A DNA stretch of 64,000 bases from Sneathiella marina. Its GTDB lineage: Bacteria; Pseudomonadota; Alphaproteobacteria; Sneathiellales; Sneathiellaceae. A model generated the notes under the pieces. The model saw only the letters and a program-made list of their open reading frames with translations. It had not been told where the DNA came from and did not search any database. The stretch lies in contig NZ_CP098747.1 of the NCBI RefSeq assembly GCF_023746535.1, positions 3,219,001 to 3,283,000 on the forward strand, in the 5' to 3' direction. Shown one piece after another: positions 52,110 to 61,400 of this stretch. How positions within the stretch are numbered: position 1 is the stretch's first letter; each line of letters starts with the position of its first letter. The position numbers and the translations under genes were made by a program.

Positions 52110-53282
52110 TCAGGATCTAGGCATTTGTTGCTCGACAAGTTTCGCCCACAAACTTGCGCCGATGGACAGCACCTCATCATTAAAGTCATATTCTGGATGG
52201 TGCACGGAGTGGAAATGGGTGTCATCCTGCGTCCCCAAAAACATATAGGCACCGGGGCAAGCCTGTAACATATAGGCAAAATCCTCACTGCCCATACGGA
52301 CGGGTGTATCGGTATCGACATTCGCCGGACCGACCACTTCTGCAGCAGCTTTCGCGGCGATGTAGGTTTCCTTCTCGTGATTAACTGTACTTGGGTATCC
52401 GCGTGCGTAATCCACATCAATCTCTACGCCGTGGGTTTGTGCGATACCTTTACAGATGTCACGAACCCGATTTTCCACAAGATCGCGCACCTCTGCCGTT
52501 AATGTCCGAATGGAAGCGGTAAGCTTAGCTTCTTGCGGAATTATGTTACTGCCCGTACCTGCTTCAAACATCGTAACACTGACAACGGCATTATCGACGG
52601 GCCCTACATTCCGGGCAACGATGGTTTGCATCGCCACATGTAACTGAACCGCCGCCGCAATCGGATCAATTGTCAGATGCGGATAGCCCGCATGTCCACC
52701 CTTCCCCTTAACAGTCAATACCGCAGTATCTGCGGACGCCATCAGCGGTCCGGAGCGAATATTAACTGTCCCTCGTGGCATGCCGGGTTGATTATGCAGG
52801 CCATAAACTCCGTCACAGGGAAAGCGATCGAACAATCCATCCTTGACCATGGCGTCCCCTCCGCCGCCGCCTTCTTCCGCGGGCTGGAAAATAAAATTCA
52901 CCGTGCCATCAAAATTTCGGCTCTCCGCCAGGTATTTTGCTGCTCCCAACAGGATCGCTGTATGTCCATCATGGCCACATGCATGCATTTTTCCATCAAT
53001 TGTGGACTTGTAATCGAAATCATTAAGCTCCTGCATTGGTAATGCGTCCATATCAGCCCGGATGCCGATGGATCTGGTACTATCACCCTGCCCTTTGAGC
53101 ACACCGACAACACCGGTCACGCCGATCCCTTCGTGAACCTCAAGCCCAAATGAACGGAGTTTCTCCGCTACGATTTCAGCGGTGCGTTGCTCTTCGAAAC
53201 AAAGCTCAGGATGTTGGTGAATATCTCGCCGCCATACCTGCATTTCATCGTGAATTTCTGCGATCCGGTTATAAATGGCCAT
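52110..53282 (-). CDS. M20 family amidohydrolase (aminoacylase/hippurate hydrolase-like)
   Basis: This 390-residue zinc peptidase-fold enzyme has the M20D opening EMQVWRRDIHQHPELCFEE, first metal ligands in ADMDALPMQ and MHACGHDGHTAILLG, the general base in FQPAEEGGGG, and DTPVRMGSEDFAYML with the later ligands. Members hydrolyse N-acyl or N-aryl amino acids. The ATG at 53282 is preferred to a TTG four codons earlier. It lies upstream of the enoyl-CoA hydratase gene on the same strand. It could deacetylate the N-acetyl-L-glutamate made by the neighbouring dgcN-dgcA genes, but they are on the other strand, so this is only a plausible link. Confidence 0.85.
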   Translation of the reverse strand: MAIYNRIAEIHDEMQVWRRDIHQHPELCFEEQRTAEIVAEKLRSFGLEVHEGIGVTGVVGVLKGQGDSTRSIGIRADMDALPMQELNDFDYKSTIDGKMHACGHDGHTAILLGAAKYLAESRNFDGTVNFIFQPAEEGGGGGDAMVKDGLFDRFPCDGVYGLHNQPGMPRGTVNIRSGPLMASADTAVLTVKGKGGHAGYPHLTIDPIAAAVQLHVAMQTIVARNVGPVDNAVVSVTMFEAGTGSNIIPQEAKLTASIRTLTAEVRDLVENRVRDICKGIAQTHGVEIDVDYARGYPSTVNHEKETYIAAKAAAEVVGPANVDTDTPVRMGSEDFAYMLQACPGAYMFLGTQDDTHFHSVHHPEYDFNDEVLSIGASLWAKLVEQQMPRS

Positions 53283-53471
53283 GCCCTGTTCCAATATCCC
53301 TTTTGTTGGTTTTCAAACATGGTGCCATCCTTTACATGTCATGGCAATAACAGCTCACCGGCATCCAATTATTTATTCCCATTTTTGATCAAATTAGGCA
53401 GCAATAAACTTTTAATTTCATTTTTCTAAACTATATGAGGATATCTTGTGTGCAGTTGCGAAAAGCATTCC

Positions 53472-53499
53472 TTGCTAATCGCAGAAACAGTGCTATATT
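53472..53499 (+). promoter_or_regulatory. Predicted typA promoter
   Basis: TTGCTA (53472-53477) and TATATT (53494-53499) are separated by 16 bases, a good sigma-70-type match, and the ATG of typA follows at 53536. GC-rich GCGCGCGC lies immediately after the -10 element. No other convincing promoter is seen in this gap. Confidence 0.5.
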
Positions 53500-53535
53500 G
53501 CGCGCGCTTTTTATAGAGAATGAAGTACTAAAATC

Positions 53536-55359
53536 ATGGAAATTCGGAACGTCGCGATCATCGCCCATGTTGATCATGGGAAGACAACTCTTGTGGACGG
53601 CTTGCTCAAGCAAAGCGGTACGTTTAGGGACAATCAACAAGTGGCCGAACGGGCTATGGACAGCAATGACCTGGAGCGTGAGCGCGGGATCACTATTCTT
53701 GCCAAATGTACGTCTGTGGAATGGGAAGGTTATCGCCTGAACATTGTCGACACACCAGGTCACGCAGATTTCGGTGGTGAAGTTGAACGCATCCTGAGCA
53801 TGGTAGACGGTGTCGTGGTTTTGGTTGACGCTGCAGAAGGTCCAATGCCGCAAACGAAGTTTGTAACGCAAAAAGCACTGGGTCTCGGCCTCAAGCCAAT
53901 TGTTGTTATAAACAAGGCCGACCGGCCAGATGCGCGCGCCGATGAAGTTCTGGATGAGTGCTTTGATCTGCTGGTGGCACTTGATGCCAACGAAGACCAA
54001 CTGGATTTCCCCGTATTATATGCCTCTGCCAAAGAGGGATGGGCCGCGACAGACTTGGATGAGCCAAGAGAAAATCTACATCCTCTTTTTGACCTGATCG
54101 TCAAACATGTTGAGGCACCGAAGGTTGATGAAGATGCGCCATTTCGGATGCTTGTCACAACTATCGAAGCCAATCCCTATCTTGGCCGCCTGCTGACAGG
54201 CCGTGTTGAGAGCGGTGTGCTGAAAACCAATGATCCTGTCAAAGGCCTCGGCCGTGAGGGTGGCAAAGTCGAAGATGCCCGCGCCAACAAGATCATGGCG
54301 TTCCGCGGGCTGGAGCGGGAAACGATTTCTGAAGCCCGCGCCGGTGACATCGTATCGATTTCCGGCCTCGTCAAGACGACCGTTGCTGACACTATCGGGA
54401 CCCCAGAAGAAACAACACCACTTGAAGCGCAGCCTATTGATCCGCCCACTATCTCCATGACGTTTGCGATCAATTCATCGCCGCTTGCTGGCCGTGATGG
54501 CGACAAAGTGCAAAGCCGGGTTATTCGGTCACGCCTGATGAAAGAAATTGAAGGCAATGTATCCATTCGCGTTGAAGACAGCGCCGAGGCAGACGCCTAC
54601 ATAGTATCGGGCCGTGGCGAATTGCAGCTCGGTGTATTGATCGAAACAATGCGCCGTGAAGGCTTTGAACTTTCCATCAGCCGACCCCGCGTGCTGTTCC
54701 GCGAAGACGAAACGACCGGCCAGACATTAGAACCACAAGAAGAAGTCGTGGTAGATGTAGACGATGAATTTTCCGGTGTGGTAGTTGAAAAAATTGCTCT
54801 GCGCAAAGGGACGATGACGGATATGCGGCCCTCCGGTGGCGGAAAAACACGTATCACCTTCCTTTGCCCGACACGCGGTTTAATCGGTTATCACGGTGAA
54901 TTCCTTACCGATACCCGTGGGACAGGCATCATGAACCGCCTATTCGATTCCTATGTGCCCCATAAGGGAACCATCCCCGGACGTCGCAATGGTGTTCTTA
55001 TCGCCAATTCCACCGGCAAGTCCGTTTCTTTTGCGCTTTGGAACCTGGAGGCCCGCGGTTTCTTCTTTATCGGGAGCGGTGTCGACGTCTATGAAGGCAT
55101 GATCCTTGGCGAGCATAATCGTCCCAATGACCTTGAAGTAAACGCCTTAAAGGCCAAGCAGCTGACAAACATCCGTGCCTCAGGCTCAGACGAAGCCGTA
55201 CGTTTAACGACACCGCGGAAAATGACACTTGAGCAGGCAATCGCCTATATCGACGATGACGAACTGGTGGAAGTCACGCCGAATTTCATCCGGCTGCGTA
55301 AATTGCATCTTGATCCACATGAGCGCAAGAAAGCTTCTCGTACAAAGATTGCGTCGTAA
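53536..55359 (+). CDS. typA: Translational GTPase TypA/BipA
   Basis: This 607-residue ribosome-associated GTPase has G1 AHVDGKTT-like (AHVDHGKTT), the G2/effector RERGITI, G3 DTPGHADFGGEVER, G4 NKADR and G5 SAKEG motifs in the first 170 residues. EF-G-like domains II-V follow and the BipA-specific C-terminus ends the protein. It binds the ribosome, aids late 50S assembly and stress or cold adaptation, and has been linked to regulation of surface and virulence traits. Length matches E. coli TypA. It is a single-gene unit with its own promoter and a hairpin after the stop codon. Confidence 0.97.
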   Translation: MEIRNVAIIAHVDHGKTTLVDGLLKQSGTFRDNQQVAERAMDSNDLERERGITILAKCTSVEWEGYRLNIVDTPGHADFGGEVERILSMVDGVVVLVDAAEGPMPQTKFVTQKALGLGLKPIVVINKADRPDARADEVLDECFDLLVALDANEDQLDFPVLYASAKEGWAATDLDEPRENLHPLFDLIVKHVEAPKVDEDAPFRMLVTTIEANPYLGRLLTGRVESGVLKTNDPVKGLGREGGKVEDARANKIMAFRGLERETISEARAGDIVSISGLVKTTVADTIGTPEETTPLEAQPIDPPTISMTFAINSSPLAGRDGDKVQSRVIRSRLMKEIEGNVSIRVEDSAEADAYIVSGRGELQLGVLIETMRREGFELSISRPRVLFREDETTGQTLEPQEEVVVDVDDEFSGVVVEKIALRKGTMTDMRPSGGGKTRITFLCPTRGLIGYHGEFLTDTRGTGIMNRLFDSYVPHKGTIPGRRNGVLIANSTGKSVSFALWNLEARGFFFIGSGVDVYEGMILGEHNRPNDLEVNALKAKQLTNIRASGSDEAVRLTTPRKMTLEQAIAYIDDDELVEVTPNFIRLRKLHLDPHERKKASRTKIAS

Positions 55360-55377
55360 ACCGGGATTTCGGTTTAC
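55356..55377 (+). terminator. Hairpin overlapping typA stop codon
   Basis: GTAAACCG (55356-55363) pairs with CGGTTTAC (55370-55377) around a 6-base loop. It starts within the stop codon. No T tract follows, so termination would be weak or protein-assisted; an mRNA 3' stabiliser is the alternative. Confidence 0.4.
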
Positions 55378-55511
55378 GCAATCCACCGCTCTACGACTAA
55401 AAACTAAAATGCCATAAATTAACGGTGGCGTTCTTTGACATCTTGTGGAAACATATCGTCACAGCAGGTACGAGCTTGTGTTAATAACAACAAGAATAGA
55501 ATGAGGCAAAG

Positions 55512-55733
55512 ATGGCGCTGGTCGATGTAATCTCGGAAATTACGGGAAAAGTCTGGAAAATCGAAGCTGAAGTAGGCGAAGAGCTTGAAGAAGATGAGCC
55601 TGTTGTCATTCTGGAGAGCATGAAAATGGAAATTCCAGTTTTGGCGCCGGACGATGGAACCATCGCAGAAATTCTGGTGGCTGAAGGCGATCCGGTCAAA
55701 GAAGGTCAGGTTATCGCAAGACTGGAAGCCTAG
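55512..55733 (+). CDS. Stand-alone biotinyl-carrier domain protein
   Basis: This 73-residue protein is a single lipoyl/biotinyl domain. The biotin attachment Lys lies in LESMKMEIPV (ESMKME signature, about residue 39), preceded by WKIEAEVGEELEEDEP, with EGDPVKEGQVIARLEA at the C-terminus. It would carry CO2 or act as the biotin carrier of an acetyl-/acyl-CoA carboxylase-type enzyme. No carboxylase or carboxyltransferase subunit lies in this window, so it may partner with an enzyme encoded elsewhere. Biotin is made by the bioB product in the same genome. It lies 22 bases from the convergent DUF4870 gene. Confidence 0.87.
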   Translation: MALVDVISEITGKVWKIEAEVGEELEEDEPVVILESMKMEIPVLAPDDGTIAEILVAEGDPVKEGQVIARLEA

Positions 55734-55755
55734 CGCTTCCATACCCCATAGGAAT

Positions 55756-56124
55756 TTACCATAACCAGGTCGTCGGGTTTGGAACTGCCTGCTCGCGGTA
55801 AAGATACTTCATGCCTGTTGCACAGCGAATAACCAGCCAAACAGCAGCACATAGGAACACAAAGACACCGACGCCGGCGAAAGCCGTAACCGCCGCTATT
55901 ATCAGATAGAGAGTATACATCCAGAAAGTTCTTATCTGATATTGAAAATGCGTTTCGATCCAAGGCGAATTTTCATCCTTGTTCAAATAGGCCATCACGG
56001 CGCCAACAAAATGAGCAATCTGGATCACAAGGGTCGCCAAATATAAAAAATAGATGATCTGTGCCATTTTAGCGGCACCTTTGTCGCTCTTCATTTCTTG
56101 CGGTGTTTGCGTTGTTTCATCCAT
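55756..56124 (-). CDS. DUF4870-type small membrane protein
   Basis: This 122-residue protein has an N-terminal cytoplasmic tail (DETTQTPQEMKSDKG) and several hydrophobic helices (MAQIIYFLYLATLVIQIAHFV, WMYTLYLIIAAVTAF, VGVFVFLCAAVWLV). HFQYQIRTFW is the central DUF4870 signature. Function is unknown. The ATG at 56124 has AAGGA 7 bases upstream. It is convergent with the biotinyl-carrier gene and divergent from the MFS gene. Confidence 0.8.
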   Translation of the reverse strand: MDETTQTPQEMKSDKGAAKMAQIIYFLYLATLVIQIAHFVGAVMAYLNKDENSPWIETHFQYQIRTFWMYTLYLIIAAVTAFAGVGVFVFLCAAVWLVIRCATGMKYLYREQAVPNPTTWLW

Positions 56125-56283
56125 CAACTGATCCTTCATGCCCTTAATTCAGCGTTATCTCTTATTTAATCTAGTAACGAAGCGCACTAAAGTAAAAAAT
56201 ATCCTATCAAGTGCAGTATCTCCAGCTCGCAATCCTAATACCAGTTCGTTAAGATCGGGCAAATTTTTACTGGTACATAAACT

Positions 56284-57480
56284 ATGCTGGCTGTTTTTCT
56301 ATCTATATTTCTTGATCTTGTTGGTTTCGGCATTGTTATTCCATTGCTTCCTTTTTACGCGGAGCATTATGGTGCCAGTCCCTTTATGGTCACATGGCTT
56401 GCCGCCGCATTTTCCCTCTTTCAATTGATCTTTTCCTATATTTGGGGTCATCTTTCCGATCGATGGGGTCGCCGCCCGATTTTTCTTGCCTGCATGCTGT
56501 TAAGTGCGATTGCCTATTTATGGACTGGCCTTGCAGAAACCTTTACAGCGTTAATTCTTGCCCGTTGTATCAGTGGTATCGCCTCTGGAAAGATCTCTGT
56601 CGCCCAGGCCATAATAGCGGATATCACAACGCCGGAAACCCGCGCAAAAGGCATGGGCATGGTTGGCGCCGCTTTTGGACTGGGATTTGTAACCGGCCCG
56701 GCACTCGGCGGATTGCTGGTCGGAACGGATCCAGCAAATCCAGATTTTCAAACTCCTATGTATGTTGCGGCCGGCCTTTCGTTTCTGGGGCTTGCTATGG
56801 CAATTTTTACGGTAAAGGAATCTGTTTCTGCCGAAGACAAGGCCGCTTCCAGAGAATCCTCTACACTCGATTGGCGGCAGAAGATAAAGCTTATCTTGTC
56901 CTCCCCGGTTGTTGTCTGGTTGATTGGCATCTTTTTTATCGTCAGTTTCGTGTTCAGTCAGGTTGAAATCCTCTTCCCCTTATGGACAGCCCGAACATTC
57001 GACTGGACGCCCCGTGATTTAGGATACTGCTTTGCCTATATCGGAATATTAATTGTGATCATGCAGGGTGGATTAATAGGCCCTCTGACCAGACATCTTG
57101 GATCAAGAAGATTAGTGGTGGTTGGTTTATCGCTCCTTGGCGGCGGATTACTTCTCACCTTCCTGTCCGGCACAGTCTGGATATTCATCATTGCAACAAC
57201 GCTCATCACGTTTGGTATCGGCATATTGACGCCGACGCAATCCAGCCTAATAAGCCTGGCGGCTCAAAAAGGGCAACAGGGCAGCACGTTGGGTCTTGCC
57301 AACACAGCCTCCGGATTTGGCCGGGTTGCCGGTCCGCTCTGGGCCGGTATCCTTTTTGACTATGTCCATTTTGATGCACCTTTTTTAATTGGCGGCGCTA
57401 TCTGTTTTGTTTTTCTGGCCCTGCTCTTGAGGGCGGTTTACACTAAGCTCGATAAAAAACCAAAAGAAGCCACGTCATAG
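56284..57480 (+). CDS. MFS transporter, TetA/TCR-like drug:H+ antiporter
   Basis: This 398-residue inner-membrane protein has twelve predicted helices. The opening LDLVGFGIVIPLLPFYAEHYGASPFMVTW is characteristic of class TetA-like multidrug transporters, GHLSDRWGRRPIFL is the MFS cytoplasmic loop motif, and GMVGAAFGLGFVTGPALGGLL the motif C of antiporters. Likely role: proton-driven efflux. No divergent TetR gene is adjacent, so this is not a classical tet locus, and no drug can be named. Its stop codon lies just upstream of the SDR gene (TAGTG), 41 bases from the SDR ATG. Confidence 0.85.
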   Translation: MLAVFLSIFLDLVGFGIVIPLLPFYAEHYGASPFMVTWLAAAFSLFQLIFSYIWGHLSDRWGRRPIFLACMLLSAIAYLWTGLAETFTALILARCISGIASGKISVAQAIIADITTPETRAKGMGMVGAAFGLGFVTGPALGGLLVGTDPANPDFQTPMYVAAGLSFLGLAMAIFTVKESVSAEDKAASRESSTLDWRQKIKLILSSPVVVWLIGIFFIVSFVFSQVEILFPLWTARTFDWTPRDLGYCFAYIGILIVIMQGGLIGPLTRHLGSRRLVVVGLSLLGGGLLLTFLSGTVWIFIIATTLITFGIGILTPTQSSLISLAAQKGQQGSTLGLANTASGFGRVAGPLWAGILFDYVHFDAPFLIGGAICFVFLALLLRAVYTKLDKKPKEATS

Positions 57481-57521
57481 TGGCCCGAAAGCCATGGGCT
57501 TTCAAAGAAGGAGAAATACTG

Positions 57522-58406
57522 ATGTTTAAAGAAGACCTTTTAAAGGGAAAACGCATCCTTGTAACTGGCGGCGGAACTGGACTTGGAAAAACCATGACAC
57601 GCGGATTCCTGGAAGTCGGGGCGGAAGTTATCATATGTGGCCGCCGAAAATCTGTGTTGGATGAAACCGCAGCTGAGCTAAACGAGGAAACCGGCGGTAA
57701 AATCTCAACCTTTCATGTGGATATCCGCAGCCCGGACGCAATCGAGGAAATGGTCGACGAAATCTGGCTAAGCGGGCCGCTGGATTCTCTCGTCAATAAT
57801 GCTGCGGGGAATTTCATTTCACGTACTGAAGATCTAAGTTCCCGAGCCTTTGATGCCATCGCCAATATTGTTTTTCACGGTACATTTTATATGACGAACG
57901 CCTGCGGCAAGCGTTGGATTGCAGAAGGACGAAGCGGGAATGTTCTGTCCATCGTTACGACCTGGATCTGGAACGGGTCAGCTTATGTCGTGCCCAGCGC
58001 CATGTCCAAGGCAGGGGTGAAGGCGATGACCCAGGGCCTTGCCGTGGAATGGGGGCCAAAAGGAATTCGACTGAATGCCATCGCACCTGGACCCTTTCCC
58101 ACCGAAGGTGCCTGGGCGCGACTTCGACCAAAAGGCAGTTATGGCGATACATTGCCAGGAAAAGGAACAGATAAAATTCCATTGCGGCGTACCGGAGAGC
58201 ATTCCGAATTAGCCAATCTCGCGACTTTTATGATGGCAGATGAATGCACCTATATTAACGGCGAGGTCATTGCGATTGACGGTGGCCAATGGTTGAACAG
58301 CGCTGGAAACTATGGCGAACTTGGCCAGCTGACCGATGAGGACTGGGTCGGCATAAGGGGCCAGATCGAAACGGCAAACGAGAAAGACAAGAAAAAGCGG
58401 GGATAG
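57522..58406 (+). CDS. SDR oxidoreductase, 2,4-dienoyl-CoA reductase-like
   Basis: This 294-residue NAD(P)-dependent protein has the GGGTGLGK cofactor loop at about residues 16-23, NNAAGNF in strand 4, and a C-terminal GAWARLRPKGSYG. Instead of the YxxxK pair it reads VPSAMSKAG, where Ser occupies the usual Tyr position. This and the TTWIWNGSAYVVPSA / LAVEWGPKGIRLNAIAPGPFPTEGAW blocks resemble the 2,4-dienoyl-CoA reductase branch, which uses a distinct catalytic Tyr/Lys arrangement. It would reduce a dienoyl-CoA with NADPH in unsaturated fatty acid oxidation. The ATG at 57522 has an AAGGAG site. Tested only by motif; the substrate is unproven. Confidence 0.8.
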   Translation: MFKEDLLKGKRILVTGGGTGLGKTMTRGFLEVGAEVIICGRRKSVLDETAAELNEETGGKISTFHVDIRSPDAIEEMVDEIWLSGPLDSLVNNAAGNFISRTEDLSSRAFDAIANIVFHGTFYMTNACGKRWIAEGRSGNVLSIVTTWIWNGSAYVVPSAMSKAGVKAMTQGLAVEWGPKGIRLNAIAPGPFPTEGAWARLRPKGSYGDTLPGKGTDKIPLRRTGEHSELANLATFMMADECTYINGEVIAIDGGQWLNSAGNYGELGQLTDEDWVGIRGQIETANEKDKKKRG

Positions 58407-58418
58407 GAAACTATCCGC
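58392..58418 (-). terminator. Terminator hairpin of the giant coiled-coil gene
   Basis: GGATAG (58401-58406) pairs with CTATCC (58411-58416) around a GAAA loop. On the minus strand the stem is followed by CCGC and TTTTTC. It sits just past the coiled-coil gene stop codon and overlaps the stop codon of the convergent SDR. Confidence 0.65.
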
Positions 58419-58436
58419 AGAAAAATCTCGGCGGTC

Positions 58437-61400
58437 TTACTCCAGACCGTCGAGAGCTTCCTGCAACAGCAAATAAACTTTGCCGACATCCGCTGTGATA
58501 AAGGCATCCGATAACAGTTCCGAATGCTCTACAGATCCAGCTTCCGTCATGATTTCCCGAAATTCAGAAACATATTGATCGGTATATCGACGGAATTCTC
58601 CGTTATCCCTATATTTTGAACGGATTTTTTCCGCGTCCTTGGACTTCAGGAGTTTCCGGGTAAAGATACCCTTCTCCCCCTTACGGTACCGCCGCCACAA
58701 ATCATCGGACAGATTACTATCCAGAATACGTCCCAGATCAATGGTAAGGGAATTCAGGTTATCCAATACAAAACCGGACGATTTCATGAACTGCTCATTT
58801 TGAACAGTCCGTTTATTCTGCATTATTTTTTCAGCAAGCTGGTTGGCTTTTTCTCCCGCTTTCGTCAGCTCATCCGTCTGTTTCTCGATCTTAAGACCTG
58901 ACATCAGGGCCTCTTCGGCCGCTTTTTCCGCGGCCGTCTGGAAGTTTTTACTTTCTTCTTGCAGAATTCCCGCGGATTTTTGCAATGTGTTTTCGACTTG
59001 TGAGACGGACAGAGTTAGTCGTTTATGCTGGGATTCAAACTGCTCCGATAACGACCGCGCATTTTCATTCGCTTGCGAGGTAAATTCAATCAGATCTTTG
59101 GCGCGCCCATAAAACAGGGTTGCGGCTTCCGATCCGGTCTCTTTTACTTGATTGCTCGCTTCGGTTATTTTTTCTGATACTAAATCCAAATCCGCATGGA
59201 TACTCCGCCGCGTTTCATCGATACCTTTCTTATGCTTTTCAAGGGCATTGTCTGCATATTTGATACCCCTGATCATCAATTCACTGGCGCGCGCGAATTC
59301 AAGGGATTTTTTCTGGAAGCTATCACCGGCAAGGTTCGCTTTTTCAACCGTCTCGTCCAGCAATGCGGAACGATCGGTCAAGGTGCCATCGACAGATTCG
59401 ACCTGATCGGTAAGCTGCTTGGCGATGTCGGAAAGGGCAGCCGTTTCTTTTTGCAGGATCTCTTCCATAGCTTCCGCATGCTCTTTGGCACGAATGGAAA
59501 TATCGGCGAGTTCCTCCATATGAACTTTTGCAGATCCACTTGCCTCATTGATATTCGCCAGGGACGACCGGGTAACATCTGCCAGTCGGCCCCCTTGATT
59601 TTCGGCTTTCGATGCCGCCAGATTTAACTGTTCCACATGATCCGTTGCTTGATCGCCCATGGCGCGCAGTTCCGCCGACGCTCTCTCCGCTGTTTTTGCA
59701 AGTTCGGCAGTTTGCGAATGAGCCGCTTCTCCAGACTGGCGTGCCTGAAGCGATGCGCGTTCCGCTGTTGCCATGAAATCCTGATGATAGCGTATGGCAT
59801 CTTCAATGGCCGTCGACAGCTTGTTCTGTGTTTGATCAGCTGTTGAGGCAATTTCTTTTTGACGTTTCTCAAGCTCTGCCGAGGCGGAAGCAAGGGATCT
59901 TGTCATTTTATCCGCGCTCATTTCCACATCACCGCTTTCACGGCGGATATCTTCGCTTGCTTCGCGCAACTGTCCGGATACCGTATCCGATGTTTGACGC
60001 AAGCTATCGGCCTGGCGTTGGAAGGCTTGCCCCACATGGTCGATTTGCGTGTTGGTCGTCTCCGCGGCTTTTCCAAGCATGTCAACATCTTGTTCCAATT
60101 GGGCGCTAATATCCTCCGACATTTTGAGAATTTGCTGTGATGCTGTTTCGAGCGCACCGATTTGATCGCGCAATTGCTCTTGAATAAATGTTGTCTGCTC
60201 ACCAGTGGTCTCTGATGCTTGGGTGAGTGACGCCGCATGGGTTGCCAATTTTTCACCCAGCTGATCCGCGTTTCTTAGTGATTTTTCACCGGCTGCATCT
60301 AGAAGCTGGCGACCCTTTTGAAGCGTTCCATCAATATCAACCATGTTTAGTTCTGTCGCTTTCAGAACCTCCTCAAGCTGGCCGGACTCATTTCGCAATT
60401 TCTCGCTTGCCTGGACCATCTGGTCTGTTGTCGCCGAAGCCTTCACTGCCAATTGTTCCGCATTCGTCTGGAGTTGATGTGTCGATTCAACGATGCCGGT
60501 CTCAGAATCCTTGGCGGATTTCAAGGCATTTACCTGTTGTTCCTGTAATTGGCCAATTACGTTTTCCACATCCGTTGCACTGGAAAGAAGTGTGTTTCGA
60601 AGGGCATTCAGACGGGTTACACCTTCATCACTCGATATACTCAGGTCAGTTGTTCCCTGTAGCAGCATATCCGTTGTTTTGGCAATTTCTGTCGTTGTTT
60701 TACGAGAAACCTCAAGGATTTCCTCACCTTGTTTATTGAACTGTACGACGCCCTCATCTATTCGGGATCTAGCCTTTGTTGTTGCATCTTCCAAACCCTT
60801 GATTTGCTGGCCCAGCGAATCTGTCGCTTTTTCCGTTTGTTCAAGTGTTTCCGTGGCGTTCGTAAAAATCTTTTGACTGGTTTCTTCCAGAATATGAGTA
60901 ATGTCCTGGGACTTTTCATCCGCGACGCGAATTGCATCTTTTAACGCCGAGATTTGTTTGCCCAAAGCAGCCTGCACAGCTTCACTACGCGTTTCAGAAT
61001 CATCCGCAGCTTCTTTCAGGTTCTGGGTTTGCAGAGTGATGGCTGTATCAAGCTGCTTACCCTGCCCTTCAACCTGGTCAATGAGGGTGGCCAATTTTCC
61101 TGATCGTATCTCCAGCTCTTTCGCCAGCCGATCGGAGGTGCCAAGTAAATCTTCCGTTGCTTTTTTTGCCGCCGTGCCTTGCTTGTCCAATCCATCGCCA
61201 GCTTTCTCTATGCTGGCGGCCGCGCGTTCTGTTTCCTGTTGTACCTCGCGGCTTTGCTGCTGAAGGCTATATGTCAAACTCGCGACACGTGCTTCCGCTT
61301 CCGGGCTGGGATAGCCCAATTCACTCATCAAAAAGTCAAGTGCCTCGCCTTTCAGCGTCGCCTCGCGACCACGGTGAAAATATCCGAGTAGAATCCAAAC

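Noticed and set aside
56284-57480. Tetracycline resistance locus
   Set aside because: TetA-like sequence alone is not diagnostic; no divergent tetR gene or operator was found beside it.
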